64,000 nucleotides of DNA from Phytophthora quininea. Taxonomy: Eukaryota; Oomycota; Peronosporomycetes; Peronosporales; Peronosporaceae. Each line of letters begins with the position of its first letter. The first letter of the stretch is position 1. The notes under the pieces were generated by a model. It did not search any database, was not told the origin of the DNA, and saw nothing but the letters and a program-made list of their open reading frames with translations. The translations under genes and the position numbers were made by a program. Below are positions 45,854-58,607 of the stretch, piece after piece. The stretch is from the NCBI GenBank assembly GCA_011947345.1, contig JAAVTG010000748.1, forward strand, positions 60,271 to 124,270, written 5' to 3'.

Positions 45854-46340
45854 AGCCATTCGTTCGTAAACATGCAGACTTACACAATGATGAAGTTCAT
45901 GGAACGTCGAGCTAGTCGAGCTGCAATTGACACTCGAACACCATCAACGGGATGTTTGCGGCTGAGGAGAAGACTTGACGCACACGAAGATGTTGGTAGT
46001 GATTCTTGGATCCACACGCCGTTGAACATGCCTTGCAGCGTCCACGACTTCGTCTGCTTGGCCTCTCGGTATTGTCGAAGAGGTTTGACGCTTCATCATC
46101 TCATGAAGCTGACGCAGGGCGTCAGCTTCGCATTGCTACAGAACGCGTGTATCTTGCATCCGGCTCCAGGCACCATCAACTAACGATTGACTACCCATGC
46201 TGCTTTACTTTAGACTTCACTTCGCAAAAGATATTCTAATTGTCTCGTTCTTTCAACCAACGATTGACTACTTCCGCCCTCCTAACCAACAGCTCACAAC
46301 GCAAAAGACAATGACCACACGTGAGCCTTCTCCTTAGGTA
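45854..46340. other. No gene recognised
   Basis: Sequence between repeat R2 and the next coding stretch. An open frame at 45821-46183 overlaps R2 and has no recognisable domain. Confidence 0.4.
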
Positions 46341-46840
46341 TTGCGAGCTCTGGAAGCAAGCGGCGTCTCCGTCCACATATGGCCGGAAGAAGACGCACAA
46401 GAAGAAGTGAACACGGCCGACCTGCCTGGTGTGGGCACGCCTTCGTGGGAGGTATACGAAGACTGGGCCTGCAAGCAGAAGGACTGCCAGCCAGGGGCCA
46501 TGCTCCAGTTCGCTCCCACGTCGACGGTCGAGGCGGCGGGGAGGGTCCCACCACGAAACCTCGTCATGAAGATCTACAAGGAAGCAGAGAGCATCGTGAC
46601 CCACTTGGCACCTCTCTGTGCTGACGATTTCGTCAACGGAGTGCCGCCGCCGATCCCTGGCCCGCTGAAGCACACGGAGCTGATGCAATACATGTCTGTT
46701 CGCGTGGCCGTGACGACGATGATCACCACCATGTCGGACCCGGGGAGCTGTACCCGACCATCGACACGCTGCCTGAGAGCAACTACATTTGCTACGTCAT
46801 TTGCCACTGGAGAGCGGCGGTGGTCTGTGTGCCAATTTGA
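46341..46840 (+). CDS. Conserved-looking protein fragment, N-terminus not found
   Basis: An open stretch begins directly after a possible splice acceptor (CTCCTTAG at about 46332-46340) with VLRALEASGVSVHIWPEED. After one missing base in a G4 run (46742-46745) it continues PGELYPTIDTLPESNYICYV to a stop at 46840, exactly 167 codons including the stop. No upstream exon with an ATG could be supported (an ATG at about 46310 leads to a stop). I do not recognise the family. It has no signal peptide or TM segment and is Pro- and acid-rich. It may be the 3' end of a gene truncated by rearrangement at R2. Confidence 0.4.
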
Positions 46841-47740
46841 GCTCCGCAAGCGTCGAACGTCCACTCACCTTCAACATTGCACCTAACTACAAAAGAATCT
46901 ACAAACTTGTTTCCATCTACAGAGTTTACATAGTTTATGTCATACATTCCTCTGATAATCGGAAGCTATGGTACCTCTTGCTGCTCTTCCGACAGCGTCT
47001 CAAATTGTGGATTCGTTTCCAACGAAAGGAACGTCATCCATTTTCACGATCATCGTGCCAAAAATGTAGGCGTTCGATCAGTAGAAGTAATCTGAATTTT
47101 TTCGCTCCAAAGATTGCTTAAAAGTCTGTTGGCAAAGGTGACGATCGCTGAGAAGCAGTAACAATGAAGAGAGAGGTAAGGTCCCAAATCTGGCCAAATC
47201 GTTGAGTAGTGGAGTCAAGAAGCTCAAGTGTAGAGGGTTGCTGGAGAACCTGGAGGCCACTGGGAAAATTCTGGACGACAACCTTCCTAGTTGCTTGGTT
47301 CAAATACACGATCCACTACACCTGAAACTTCAACTGTTGACACCGCGTTGCAGCAGCGTGGGCGGATGACAACAGAAATGCAATCATGACCACCGTCAGC
47401 GGGAGGCATCGACTCCTAGCTCTGCTTTCTTTCTTTGGTGGTTATCTCTCAACAGTGATGAAGAGAAACACTGATCCAAAACCGAAGGTAGTTGCGTGCG
47501 TTTACGCTGTATCGCGAATTCATTATATTCCCGACGGAAAACTGCATATTTGAGACTCATAATCATACGAATATCGTAGATGCATGGCCCATTGTAGTGG
47601 CTGGTTCTACCAAGCCTTGACCACTGCATCGGGTCGCACAGAACGTGAGGCCAAGCTGGCATAGAAGTCAGAGGATAAGTGACCTGGAGAGTAGTGAGCT
47701 TAGCATATCTACAACATTGTCAGCACTTTTAGAAGTTACC
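46841..47740. other. No gene recognised
   Basis: AT-richer sequence, probably containing the 3' flank of the DIRS-like element. Short open frames only. Confidence 0.4.
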
Positions 47741-50134
47741 TCAAGACAAGCAAGCAATGACCATGCTCTGCGCCATCGTCGAAGTGGCTTCATCTTGAAT
47801 GCGGGTGTATCTTTCAAACACGGACGATCGCCATCGTCCGAAGAGCTTAATAGTCAAGCTGGCGATCCCTGCTGCAAAGAGGGCTGTTGCCCCGCCGATT
47901 CTTAAAGTGTATTGCGAACCGCCTTGGGTCTTGGCCAGCGATGTTGGCTGCGGTTTTGATCCAGCTGTTGACGTCTCTGGCTTGTAAGAATTGAGTTGAT
48001 GTGGTCTTGCACAGCAGCTCGTCTGGGCTATTGCTCACGGTGCGGTGGTGTTTGACTAAGTACCAAATGGCTCGAACGGGGTAGCACCACGAGGTTGAAG
48101 ATGTAGTTAGCGAACGAGCCACGCCGACACCAGCCTGATCATTTTTGCCGCCACGAGAGTTGATTTCCACAAGATGAACTTGAGATCTGGTTTCACAGCG
48201 TCTTCCTTCATGGTCGTAAAATTTTATGTCAGACCGTCGAATTGCGAACTGGTAATCCTTCTCGGTGCTCAAGAACTCACTGCGTCTCAGCAAAAGAAGA
48301 AGCCCACGACCGTAGCCCCCAAAAGACACGGTCATGGGCTGAATTGAAGTCGAGTTGTTCGTGGAGAATTCGCAGGATTGAGATCGTAATTGGCTGCTTG
48401 GGTCTGGGGATGGCTGGAGCCGGTTGATGCCCCGGATTGCCAATGCGTGGTGAGGAAGCAGGCCGATGTTGAAGCCGTATTCCCAGCGATGATACCACGC
48501 GATCGCGCTGACCTTGGACTGGATGGTCTGTAGCGAATTCCCTTGGTCGTGGACGAGTTCCCCCGTACTTGTAACAATGCACGGCGAACAAGACGAGCTG
48601 ACGCGATGCGATGGCTGGGTCGTTAGGGAGCCACTGATTGTATTCCATGGTGGCGCACCATTGTTGCCACTGCGTCCGCGATGATTGGTAGCGCTTTCGC
48701 GACGACGCGGCCAGCGAGTTGGATTGCAATTCGTGGAGAACTCTTTGTAGATTCGCCTCCAGTGCGCGAGCACTTGTTCCTGGTGCCATGCGCACGACAA
48801 TAGTAACCACAAATGTGAGTAAGGAGCACCACGCTCTAGAACCTGCGTCTGCCATGCGGTAGGTCGACCCGGGGAGGTGTCTGGCGGATAGCCGAATTTG
48901 GGAAACGGCTTCGGTCAAACCGATAGCTCGGTTGATCTCTTGTCCGAAAAAGTTCTTGGAATTTAGTTTGTTGATCCAAGCCACAGCTGAAGCATTATCA
49001 CTCCAACACACGATGTGGGGAAGCTAAAGTCGCGAGTGCCACTGCGTACCCCACGCCAGGCGGCTAGTGCCATGCAGAAATGCTCCCTGACGTTCATATT
49101 GAACCCCAACGAACTCGATTCTTGTGTCTCTTCGGCATCAAATTGTAGTTGGATAAACTCGGATGAAGGACGACGAGGCCTGCGTCTGACGCATCCATGT
49201 AGAGGTTGATGTCCGGTTCAGGCAGTGCACCAAAGAATCGTAAAGGCAGGTTCTCGAGGTGACCGTCGGATAGAGTGTGTTTTAACTACACGAGATCAAG
49301 ACGTGACCTCGCACACAGTCGAGTGGTTTGGAACGGACGGAGCCGTGTGCAGACGATTTGGAGTTGCAGGAAAAATGGTTTCGCTGACCGCAGACACAGA
49401 GTGAGGGCGAAGGCTGCCAAGCAACTTCTGGAGCTGTTGCTTAGCGGTCTTATCGGCGCTCAGCATAGTTGATACACGGTTCAGACACTTCAAAACTTTC
49501 TCCTCCGGCATTGACACCGTCCGATCCACTGTGTTCCAGAGAAAACCGAGCGCCTGCAGCTCAGTAGACCACAGAGAAAACTTGGAATCGTTGATGCTGT
49601 CGGGGCCGAGAACCACCATCATACAGTGGCGTAACGTTGCTTCTGCCAGCTCGAGACGATCACCTCGTTCGGGTTCGATCAGTACATGATCGTCTACCCA
49701 CTCGTAGCCGAAAAACATTCATTGTCTGCGCTCGCCGATACTGAAGCTGGGGAATTGATGCTGAATAACCAGGTGATTGCTCTCCCAAATACTCCGTAGA
49801 ACACCGGCGAACCAGACCATCCAAAGGGAGCAGCCAAGTCGATGGCGAGCGCATTTTCGTCTGGAAAGGTGGCTCCCATCCAGCGCACGTGCATGGCGTG
49901 AAGCATGAGGTTCTTGATGATCTCGTCGGGATATGATCTTGCCAGGTCCTCGATGCGTCGCGCTAGAGCAACGACGCTGATGTAATTAATGTATGGAGCG
50001 CTGTCGATGCCGAAGCGGTCGTTGGTTGATGCTAACGCCGGGTAGGAAGGATCGTGAATCGGTTGAACTTCGTCTCGGGGTCTACATCTTTCTTCTCCAC
50101 CGCGCCGAATGGGCTGCACTGAATGTTTCCCCAC
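47741..50134 (-). mobile_element. DIRS-like retrotransposon: reverse transcriptase, RNase H, tyrosine recombinase (degenerate)
   Basis: On the minus strand the order is RT, RNase H, tyrosine recombinase. RT fragments include LMLHAMHVRWMGATFPDEN and, near 49700, YEWVDDHVLIEPERG with the DD pair of the active site. The RNase H part begins CWSDNASAVAWINKLNSKNF (49000) and continues to GSTYRMADAGSRAW. The recombinase has SRKRYQSSRTQWQQWC (N-terminal SAM-like domain), LLLLRRSEFLS (first catalytic Arg), then TLRIGGATALFAAG and LFGRWRSSVFERYTRI (second Arg and the nucleophile Tyr) near 47800-47890. The usual His before LRxGG is Tyr here. Several frame changes occur. RT plus a tyrosine recombinase rather than an integrase defines the DIRS order. 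Confidence 0.8.
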
Positions 50135-50199
50135 TCGTTAACCCTATCGTTACCAAAAAGTAACTTCGAGTACCTTTCTGCATGTGTATAGTGAGATCA

Positions 50200-50860
50200 A
50201 GGTAAAGAGTAGTCGCACCTCTCCAGCCATTGCAATATTTGGATTACTAGTCCACCCTCTGGCCAATCACGTGGCAGGTCCCGCTATTGTGTCCGTCACG
50301 GTGCCGCTCTTCCGGTTGTTGCTCCACCTCGTCGACTTCGGCTTCTATGTCGATGACGTCGTCGTTGTGGTCCAGATCACTGAGGTCGTAATCGCTCGAA
50401 TTGGTTCTGATCGAAGCCTCATCACCTCCGTCCTCTCCTTGCTTCTAGTCGTCTCCAGCCTTGGACGCAATGAAGGTCATCTTGGCGCACGTGGAGACCA
50501 CGGACTGGATGAGGTTGTTCTTGCGCTTGATCTTGTCGCTCACCTGGCCTCGGCAGCAATAACTGCGCAGCACGAGGAGAGTCCAGAGGAATCGTCCGTC
50601 AGTGAATGGTGCTTCGATACGGTCTCGCAGGCCAGCTGGTTCGTCAAGGATGGTCGTCGTCAATCACTGTCGTTCGCACCGATGCCAAGCGGGAGCACGT
50701 AGCTCCGACGTGCGCTGTCAGCACTGCAACCAGTGAGAAATCTAACTGTGCTGTGCGACTGCACACAAAGAACGCCTGGGTATGTGGTAGCTGCTGGTAC
50801 CATGTTGAACGAGGGAGAAAATGCCACAACAATATCAAATGTTACGACTGCCTGTGTAAA
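50200..50860 (-). mobile_element. Possible gag-like region of the DIRS-like element
   Basis: Upstream of the RT on the minus strand an open stretch reads LDEPAGLRDRIEAPFTDGRF and SYCCRGQVSDKIKRKNNLI, followed by an acidic Asp/Glu-rich segment. Position and composition fit the first reading frame of a DIRS-like element, but no domain is recognised. Confidence 0.35.
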
Positions 50861-50864
50861 TGAC

Positions 50865-51983
50865 CTACGCAAACTCTGCTTGCTCGTTCTCGTGTTTCGA
50901 GCATCCGCACATACACTGGCAACACGGATCAAATCGTTTTGACCTGAGTGCTTTTGGCTCCAAGTGCTTCGGTCGGACTTTATCCCATTCAGGCGAGCTG
51001 TAGAAACGGCACTTCGGACAAGTGCACGGGTGCCAGGATGACTCTAGTTCGAGCTCGACAACCAAAACATCGACTTTTTCCATGGCATCATACAATGCTA
51101 GCCACATGTTGTAATGATTTTGTAGGTAGAACCCTTCCACATAACGGTCCCTGAGCGCTGAACGAGAAACTCCAGGCGAAGCTTCCATTTTGATGTAGCG
51201 TTCAATGTGTCGGTCCTGCTTTGAACGCTGGAAGTTCAGTAGGTCGACTAAAAACTTTAGTCGCGCTCGAATCTGTGATCGTGTGATCTAAACCAATATA
51301 ACTAAGTTAGCTGAAAAATCCCTCAAGCCATCAATGTCGTCACCTCTGAAAGTTCCAAGCAAGTGCGCAACCATTTCATCATCCACAGATACTCATGAAT
51401 GCACTCCTCTTGCCCGCGGTGAATAGCTAGGTGGAGTTCATACATCTCCTGGACAGGTAGCGCTGCAACAAAGTCGTCGATATCGTTCGACGAATCGAAC
51501 TTCTCCTCCGTTATCTGTACCATAGTTCATAACTCAGTGTATTTAGGCTACATGAAACACCAACAACTCACCCGTCCAGATCCAGGAACAAATACCGGAT
51601 ATATTTCATCAAAGTGGACGTCCTCGCCAGCACTAAAATGATTCGTGAACTTCAAAAACTGTTAGTTTGAGCTGTTATAAACTTAGGGTTTGCTTTACCT
51701 GTGGGCTTAGAATCTTGCCATATATCGACCGTCCGTCGCTCGCAATTTTGTCACAGGAGACGCCAGCTGAGCTCTAGCGTAAATAGTCTGAACCACACAA
51801 TAGTAATGGCAAACACATACGTACTTTGATATCTTCGTCATCATGGCGGGTATCAAACATCTTTCTAATGCGCTGCGCCTTTGCGGGTGGTGTCGTGCTC
51901 TCTTTCCGGCAATGAGTGGTTTTTCTTGGCCGCCTTTTGGTTAGACCAATATCTTTTGAAGGCGCCCTTTGATTGTGGTCCAT
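50865..51983 (-). CDS. Five-exon conserved protein with C-terminal Cys cluster, function unknown
   Basis: Exons 51983-51825, 51773-51699, 51658-51572, 51514-51344 and 51287-50865 are separated by introns of about 40-60 bp. All splice sites are GT-AG in phase 0 and no base correction is needed. The protein has 304 residues. A basic N-terminus (TKRRPRKTTHCRKES) is nuclear-signal-like. A helical middle follows (FVAALPVQEMYELHLAIHRG, ARLKFLVDLLNFQRSKQDRH), and the C-terminus has CTCPKC and CCQCMCGC clusters that could bind metal. I do not recognise the family. The intact structure between two transposons suggests a selected gene. The N-terminal start is the least certain part. Confidence 0.65.
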
Positions 51984-52358
51984 ATCTTTTACAGTTATGA
52001 AGCTGCTTCTGCTGTATGATAAATAAATGTGTTGATCTTTCAAATTTTACGGCAACAGCACCGCATCTAAGTGTCAAGGCGCTCCATCCATATCTTTCGT
52101 TGCGACGTTTGGTGTGGCGAGGCCATTTGCGAGTTTGACATTGGGAACATTGAGGTGAAATGGTTGGTAAAAGGAAACAACAGCTTGGTGGTCGTGATTT
52201 CGGTCAAAAGAGACGGCTATCAACTCGAACGTTTAGACGGAGTGACGACATCACAAGAACTACGGGTACGAAATGAGCATTATGCGTAGAATTGGTCCCT
52301 ATGCAACAGGCTAACAACATTATTAGACACAGCCTACGATCGCGCCCTGTTTGGTTCC
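51984..52358. other. Short divergent intergenic region with an unassigned frame
   Basis: A plus-strand frame at 52071-52289 (DVWCGEAICEFDIGNIEVKW) lies directly upstream of the piggyBac-like transposase and could be part of its N-terminus or a small upstream exon. No start is certain. Confidence 0.35.
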
Positions 52359-55300
52359 GTGTGGCCTGCGCTTCGTAAGGACGGGTGGTTTACCAAGCGC
52401 CCTCGGGGAAACAGTTTGAATGACGATTATCTTTACATTCGTCCTAATGGAAATCCGAATGGAAAAGCTGGTGTCGACTACTTTTTGGGAGAGCAGGCCC
52501 TTCTGGAATATTACAATCGGGAACTGAAGGCGAATGGGGAAGGCTGTGTACTAACAGCTGTGAGCGAGAATATGGCGATTGATGAAAAATGTGCTAATAC
52601 CTTGAGTCGAACGAGCGACAACAGCGCGCCCAATCTTTTGGAGAGTGTAGTCAAACATTCCTTTCACCGACGCGAAAGTCCAGTTACGATTTCTGATGAA
52701 AATACCAGACGACTTGCAAATTGCATTTCTGATGAGACTGAAGCTTATCTCCGCGATGCTGTGCCTCTAGAAGATGTCGCTGTGCCCACCAGCTCTGCAC
52801 CCACAGCTGCTAAATGTGCGGTTTGTGAGGGGTATGTTCTACTGAGAGATCCTGTACAACATGCGGAAAATTCATGCATCACTTCTGCTCTCACGACGTA
52901 TGCGTATCGCTGAACATTTGCGGATCTGATGGAAAGTCAATTGAAGATTTCGGAGACAGTTGCTACTGCAGCAAACAATGCTACTACACGAACGCCACAA
53001 CGACAACATTGACGGATAATAACCACTCTGCTTCGCTATCGGTTGTGCGATCAGTCTCTGCGTTTGCACCAGCAGCGAATATTGCCCCGTCAAAACCATG
53101 ATTGGCAGATACCGCAGCGATTACATCCTATGAGGCAGCAGCATCGAACGTGACGCAATCAACAAAGACAACGAAGAAGCCACAGAAGCAGCAGAAGCCG
53201 CGAAAAGCTACTCCTAAGTCGAAAAAACAGTTTCAAAAACACCGCAAAATCACCCAGCAATGGTAAATCTCAACGCCATAAACCAACCAAAGCAGCAGTT
53301 ACAATCTCAGCAATGAAGGACGAGTTGATTCGCAGAGCAAAGGCTAGTGCGGAAAAATTTACTGGAGCTAGCGTTGCATTTTCACCCAGCCAAGAAGAAT
53401 GGCTGCCACGTCGACTGTACCGTGACGTTGGTTTGGCATACATGGTTGGTGTGATGACCCGGTACAGATTGGTGAACGAAAAAATGCTGATGAAATTGCC
53501 GTTCCCTCGGTAAGTTATCAAATAATGTGGACAAACACTGCATTCCAGTCTAAAGACAACGTACACGTAATTTCCGAAGACATTTTGGTGCGTGGTATAT
53601 GTCAATTTACAAAACTGCAGAAACACACCTTACAGTTTGGTGAATCGTGGGTTTCGTTGTGCAATATGGTCCCAAACCTATCAAATATTGCTTCGCTCAC
53701 CGACGAAGGCGAAGAAATGGATGAACAAGGGTATCGAGAATCGGCAATTTACCGCGGAAGCAAAGAGTTACAACGATCTCTAAGTCCCGAAGAAGTCGAA
53801 AAAATCGAGTCGATGACATTTTCACCAACGGCGTCACTAGGGCAACCACCAGGTTTATTCACACATCCAGATGGATCGTCGTTGACTGTGCTTCGGGATG
53901 AAAGTCGTCATGCGTTTGGGAATTTAGCTACTTCCAGTTTTTCGCGTTCATTCCGTTGTCGTTTTGGAGACAGGTGGTCGTGTTTACGAACGAATATGCA
54001 GATAACAGTGACTCTCCATCAAGTCGAAAGATCACGTTAGAAGAAACCATGAAGTTTCTTGGCATTCTTTGGTACATGACTTTGATCGACAAGGGTGAGA
54101 TGAGAAATTATTGGGAAGATGATACTGAAGCTAGTATATTCCTGGAGCGCGGTCGACAAATTTGGAGACAATTATGACGTGGAAGAGATTTATCTACATC
54201 CGAAAAACTTGAGTTTCCGTTCCCAAGTCACGCCTTCTGACATCCAGCGCGATCCTGCAGCTCGAATACGCCCTCTTATCAGTATGCTGAAATCTCGGTG
54301 TATTCGGCATGCTGTTCTTGGTCGGAATGTGGCTGTTGATGAAGCCAGTATTGCCTGTCGGTCGAGGTACGCTCGGCATATAATCGTGTTTAACCCCAAA
54401 AGCCAACTGGCAAGTATCATTTCAAACTTTACGTTTGTTGCTGTTCAACGTCATGGTATGTTGCAAATTTCAAGCTCCATTGCGATAGTGAAATTGGTGA
54501 ACGTTTGGGTGATGTAGTTTCACAATCTGAACTACAGCAAGTTACGGAATTGACATCCAAGTCAACCGACGTTCGAGCACATGTTCTCGAGGTTACCGCG
54601 TTCTTGAATGGGTCTAATCGCATAGTCAACACTGACAATTTTTACACTTCGTGCATGCTACTTGAAAGTTTGAGAGCCGTTGGTCTCTACGGACGCGGAA
54701 CCGTACGTAAGGGAAGCAAACATTTTCCAAGATTTACAATGGTGAAAAAGAAGGACAAGAAACCAAGAGGCTTCATGAAGCAAGGAGTATGTTCGGATAA
54801 GCATATCGTTGCAGCAAGTTGGGTTGATGGCGCAATTGTAAAGGTTATATCAAACGCCGATGCTTCTTCTCTTTCAACAGTTTATCGACGAATTGGAAAC
54901 GAAAGCGTTGCATTTTCTGCCCCTTCATGTGTCAGTGAATACAATTCTGCCATGCAAGGCGTTGACCGTCACGACCAACTTCGAGGCCGTTTCTCGATAG
55001 CTGACGGCCACTCATTTCAAAAATGGCATAAAACTTGCGATGGCAATGATTGATATCGCCCGATGCAACGCTTACATTTGTGATAAGTTGGCACGCGATT
55101 CCAATCTGGACAGGCCAACACAACCTGATGTCCCGCAGAAGTCTGCAGTTCGTGATAAGCACAGGATGTTTGTAATTTCTCTTGTCAGGGAATTGTTCAA
55201 TGGAGAGTGGGAAAGATGTATTGAGAGTGAGGACGGAATAATATATGACACCGCAACTACTACACCAAATGCATCAAACAACAGGGCCATGGACCGTGAC

Positions 55301-55696
55301 GAACCACAGCAAAACCCGGGTGGCTCGGCTGACCAACCGCTAACCTGCGTGGCGAAAGAATCGTGGGTTGTGCTGCAAGGAAGAAGTCGGTCAATGCGGA
55401 AATGTGCTGTGTGCAAATTTGAAGGCCGCGAAGCTACGCAGAAAACAGATTATTGTGAGACGCATGGTGTCGCGCTCTGTAAACGCACATATCCCGTCGA
55501 TACTTCCAAGCAGCACTTGTGTCAACAAGAATCATGGACGTGCTGGCAGAAGTTCCACATATTTTATCTACCTCAACAAGTGTATACCATCGATGGTAAC
55601 TTGAGAAGAAAATCTCCGATTTACAAAGCTCAGGCACCTTTCCTAAAAGCAATCAGGGTAAAGAAAACTAAAAAGAAAGATAAGAGCTTGGCATGA
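52359..55696 (+). CDS. PiggyBac-like transposase with N-terminal extension (interrupted frame)
   Basis: The extension begins WPALRKDGWFTKRPRGN with YIRPNGNPNGKAGVDYFLGE, then a Cys/His cluster (CAVCEGYVLL through HHFCSHDVC), a Lys-rich linker and the DDE_Tnp_1_7 core. The core shows FLGILWYMTLIDKGEMRNYW (54050) and the three catalytic Asp: VAVDEAS (54338), VNTDNFYTS (54634) and GVDRHDQ (54964). The C-terminus has a Cys-rich finger (CAVCKFEG...YCETHGVALC), as in piggyBac transposases. Frame breaks include an A4 run at 52867-52870 and others near 53100, 53510, 53950, 54170, 54450 and 55030. Some fit base-calling gaps or introns; the rest are unresolved. The catalytic triad is complete. TTAA target ends were not located. 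Confidence 0.8.
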
Positions 55697-55878
55697 CCAA
55701 AGCGAAATAGATAATTTGCAAAACGTACGCATCTAATGACTTCTTCGTGGCAGGGAAAGAAGATAGAGAAATTAGTACCGCAGTATCCTGACGATGATTT
55801 GCAGGCCGCTTCTGTGGACGTGGGGAATGGTGGGGCAAACACAATCCCGTTGAGAAAGTGGAAGTAGCGCGAACTGTG

Positions 55879-57597
55879 TCAGCTGAGCACTAGAGCGACG
55901 TGAAGATGGCGATGTATAAGGTGCTGGGAGCTGCGCTGATTTCGCTGTGAAGTGAAGCATCACGAGCGTTCGCCAACACCGAGCATCGACAGAACCAAAA
56001 CGCCACCGAGATTGTGTCTAAACAGCGGGGTGGTCACACTAGAGCAACAAAGCATGCAGATCGTATTCAGTGATCGGTTGAAACAAATACAGAGAGCAAA
56101 ACATCACACTCCACCGCAAGTACTTAGTATTTGTAAAGGCAAACTTCGAGCAAATAGAATAGGGTAAAATCGTAACCACAGTGTGGACCAAATATATACA
56201 CATTTGTATGGAAGAGTAACGTATAGGTTACACTGTAATTGAATTCAAATATCGCAAAGTGGTCGCATGGCATTCCGACAAGAACGGGATATGGTCGTGG
56301 TATTCCGACCAAAACGGGATACGGTCGCATGGCATTCAGACCTAAACAGGTGATGCTGTCGGCACTTGCTTTAGCGAATATTCAAAACAGTAAAGTAAAC
56401 GCGAAACTCATTACAGATATTATCACGTGTCGAGATCATTAACGGCATTTACGCCCACCGAAGCTCGATGTCTTGGCACTTCCTACAGTCAAAGAGCTGT
56501 TCACCCGTCCTCGAGCAACGTAGACGCTGTAGACATTCTTGAGGCTTTGCACCGGAAGTTGTGCCACCGATCTAATTCCCCAATCCACTCCTTCGACAAG
56601 TAGAGTCCTCAATTGCGTTCCGCTCAGCAAATCCAGCAGCCTTCGATCTCAATAGGCGGGTAGCAGCGACTAGAAACACTGTCGGTGACTGTTCGCATGA
56701 GTCGGTGAGCCATGCCGGGAAGACGGCACCCCATCAACAGGCCGCGCGTCGAGGTAATCGAGACGCATGCTTCACGTCCTTGGGGCGTAGCACCACGGGC
56801 AGAATGTGCGCCACCACACATCCACTGACACAGCAAATGTAGCGCAGCGTCACGGCTGCGGAACGGCCAACGCCAACAGTCTTGGACCCGGATTTGGAGC
56901 AGAGAGATGCCCAATATATTGGGTCTTGTGTAGCGTAGCGACGTGCAGCACGGGCATTGGGTTGTCTGCTGGACGGCATCACGAGCGTCGAGCAGCCTGC
57001 CGGACAGCATCGTGGAGCGTTCGGCACTGGCGAACAGCAGCACAGTCATTGGTCAGCCTGCCGAACCGCATTACGAATCGTTGGGCAGCGTGGTGGACTG
57101 GTGGGATCGTGCCGGGCAGCATCGCAGAGCATGGGGCGACATGGGGCGTCGGTCAGCGTGCCGGGCGGTACGATCTGCGTGCGAGTGGCGTTGGGCCGCG
57201 TTGAGGCCGGCATCATGGATTTAGGGCAGCATTGAGGCCATCGTGGCAGCTTCGCACAGGTGTCGAGTTGTCGCAGCCGGCGTGACGGGTGCTGGAATGG
57301 GGCGTGGCGGACTCCGCAAATTGGAAAATGAGATCCGATCCGCCCGCAACTTTGTCATGGGGCCACCTTGAGAGCAGTTATGACATGGCCAATCAGAGAC
57401 GGAGTTTTTAAATTCCGCCAATCATGATCGCGAATCGTCGGAGCGAGCCCAGCCGAGAAAAGTACTTGCCGAACCGTCGCGGCGGAGCTTGGCGCGCATT
57501 TCAAGCTTTGAAAATTGCTTGTTGCACGAGCTCCTCCCGATGCTTCGTGCGACACGACTCCTTGCAGCTTCAACAAAGAATTAGCTGCCAGTTTTAG
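55879..57597 (+). repeat. Left arm of the long-inverted-arm element
   Basis: Begins TCAGCTGAGCACTAGAGCG and ends AGCTGCCAGTTTTAG. It matches the reverse complement of 59546-61211. Open frames inside are mirrored in the other arm and are not supported as genes. Confidence 0.85.
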
Positions 57598-58607
57598 TAA
57601 GTGAAATGTCTAAGAAAATGCTAGATAAATTGGTACTTCGAAACAATTGCAGCATAGTGCAAACAGATGTACAAGCCAACACATTGCACCGCCAATACCG
57701 AAATCATCAAAACCATTTGTGCACACCTCCGTTGCTACCACCTCAAACATATTAACCTTCATGTAACCGCAACTCGATCTCCAAAATCGCCAACTTTGAC
57801 AGCAACTACTTTAGTACGACCGCCGCTTCCTCTCACAACATTGGCGCAAAGCCAGCTCCTAATGATTGACGATGCCTCAACTTCATTGAGCGCCACGGCA
57901 TTCGGCCAACGCTCGCGCCAATCCGCCGCGGTCACTACCAGCGACCACTCGATCGCCACGGCCACAGTCACCCCCGCAACGTGGCTTCAACGCTCCACGG
58001 GACCAAGCCGCAGCGCCCGCCATCGTCGACGCCGCTGCTGCATGACGGCACGACCACATCCAACGTGGCCGTGGTGATCGTGGCGCTTTTCGTCTTAGGG
58101 ACGCAACGTCAAAATTGAAGGGCAGGAACACTTCAAATGAAGAGCATGGAGCTTCGAAAAAAGAGCACGTTCCTTTCGAGTCAGCAACTATTTTGTTTTT
58201 GTGTAGTAGGTCGAGTCGCATCGCTTGTGCAGCATTTAGCACAAATATCGAAGCGCCAAAAACATTGTAGTTTGTTCTATCCTTTGCCGCTTCATGAAAC
58301 CATTCCATTAACAAGTGTACCAGCAATAAGCTAGTGCAGTGTTATTGCCTCCACGAACGCCCCCAGAAACCAACAATGTGTTGATAGCCAGCAATACGTT
58401 CTAGCCAAAAGCGCCCATCATTTACATCGCAGCAGTGTCGACCGCAACGCACAAAACACATTCGCAATTAGGGCGTGTGTTCGTCGGGCTGGCGCAAAAA
58501 TAAATTACAGCATTCATCGGACATATTTCTCAAACATGGGAGAGACATGGACCTGCATGGCCCCGACATGGACAATAAAACATATCGTCCTAAATATTCA
58601 TTTCTTT
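57598..58607. other. Unique centre, non-coding part
   Basis: About 1 kb downstream of the methyltransferase gene. Open frames on both strands (57667-58077 plus, 57883-58326 minus) are low-complexity Thr/Ala- or Arg-rich and carry no recognisable domain. Confidence 0.4.

Noticed and set aside
57667..58334. Second gene in the centre of the long-inverted-arm element
   Set aside because: The frames are low-complexity, overlap on opposite strands and show no domain, so they are not supported.
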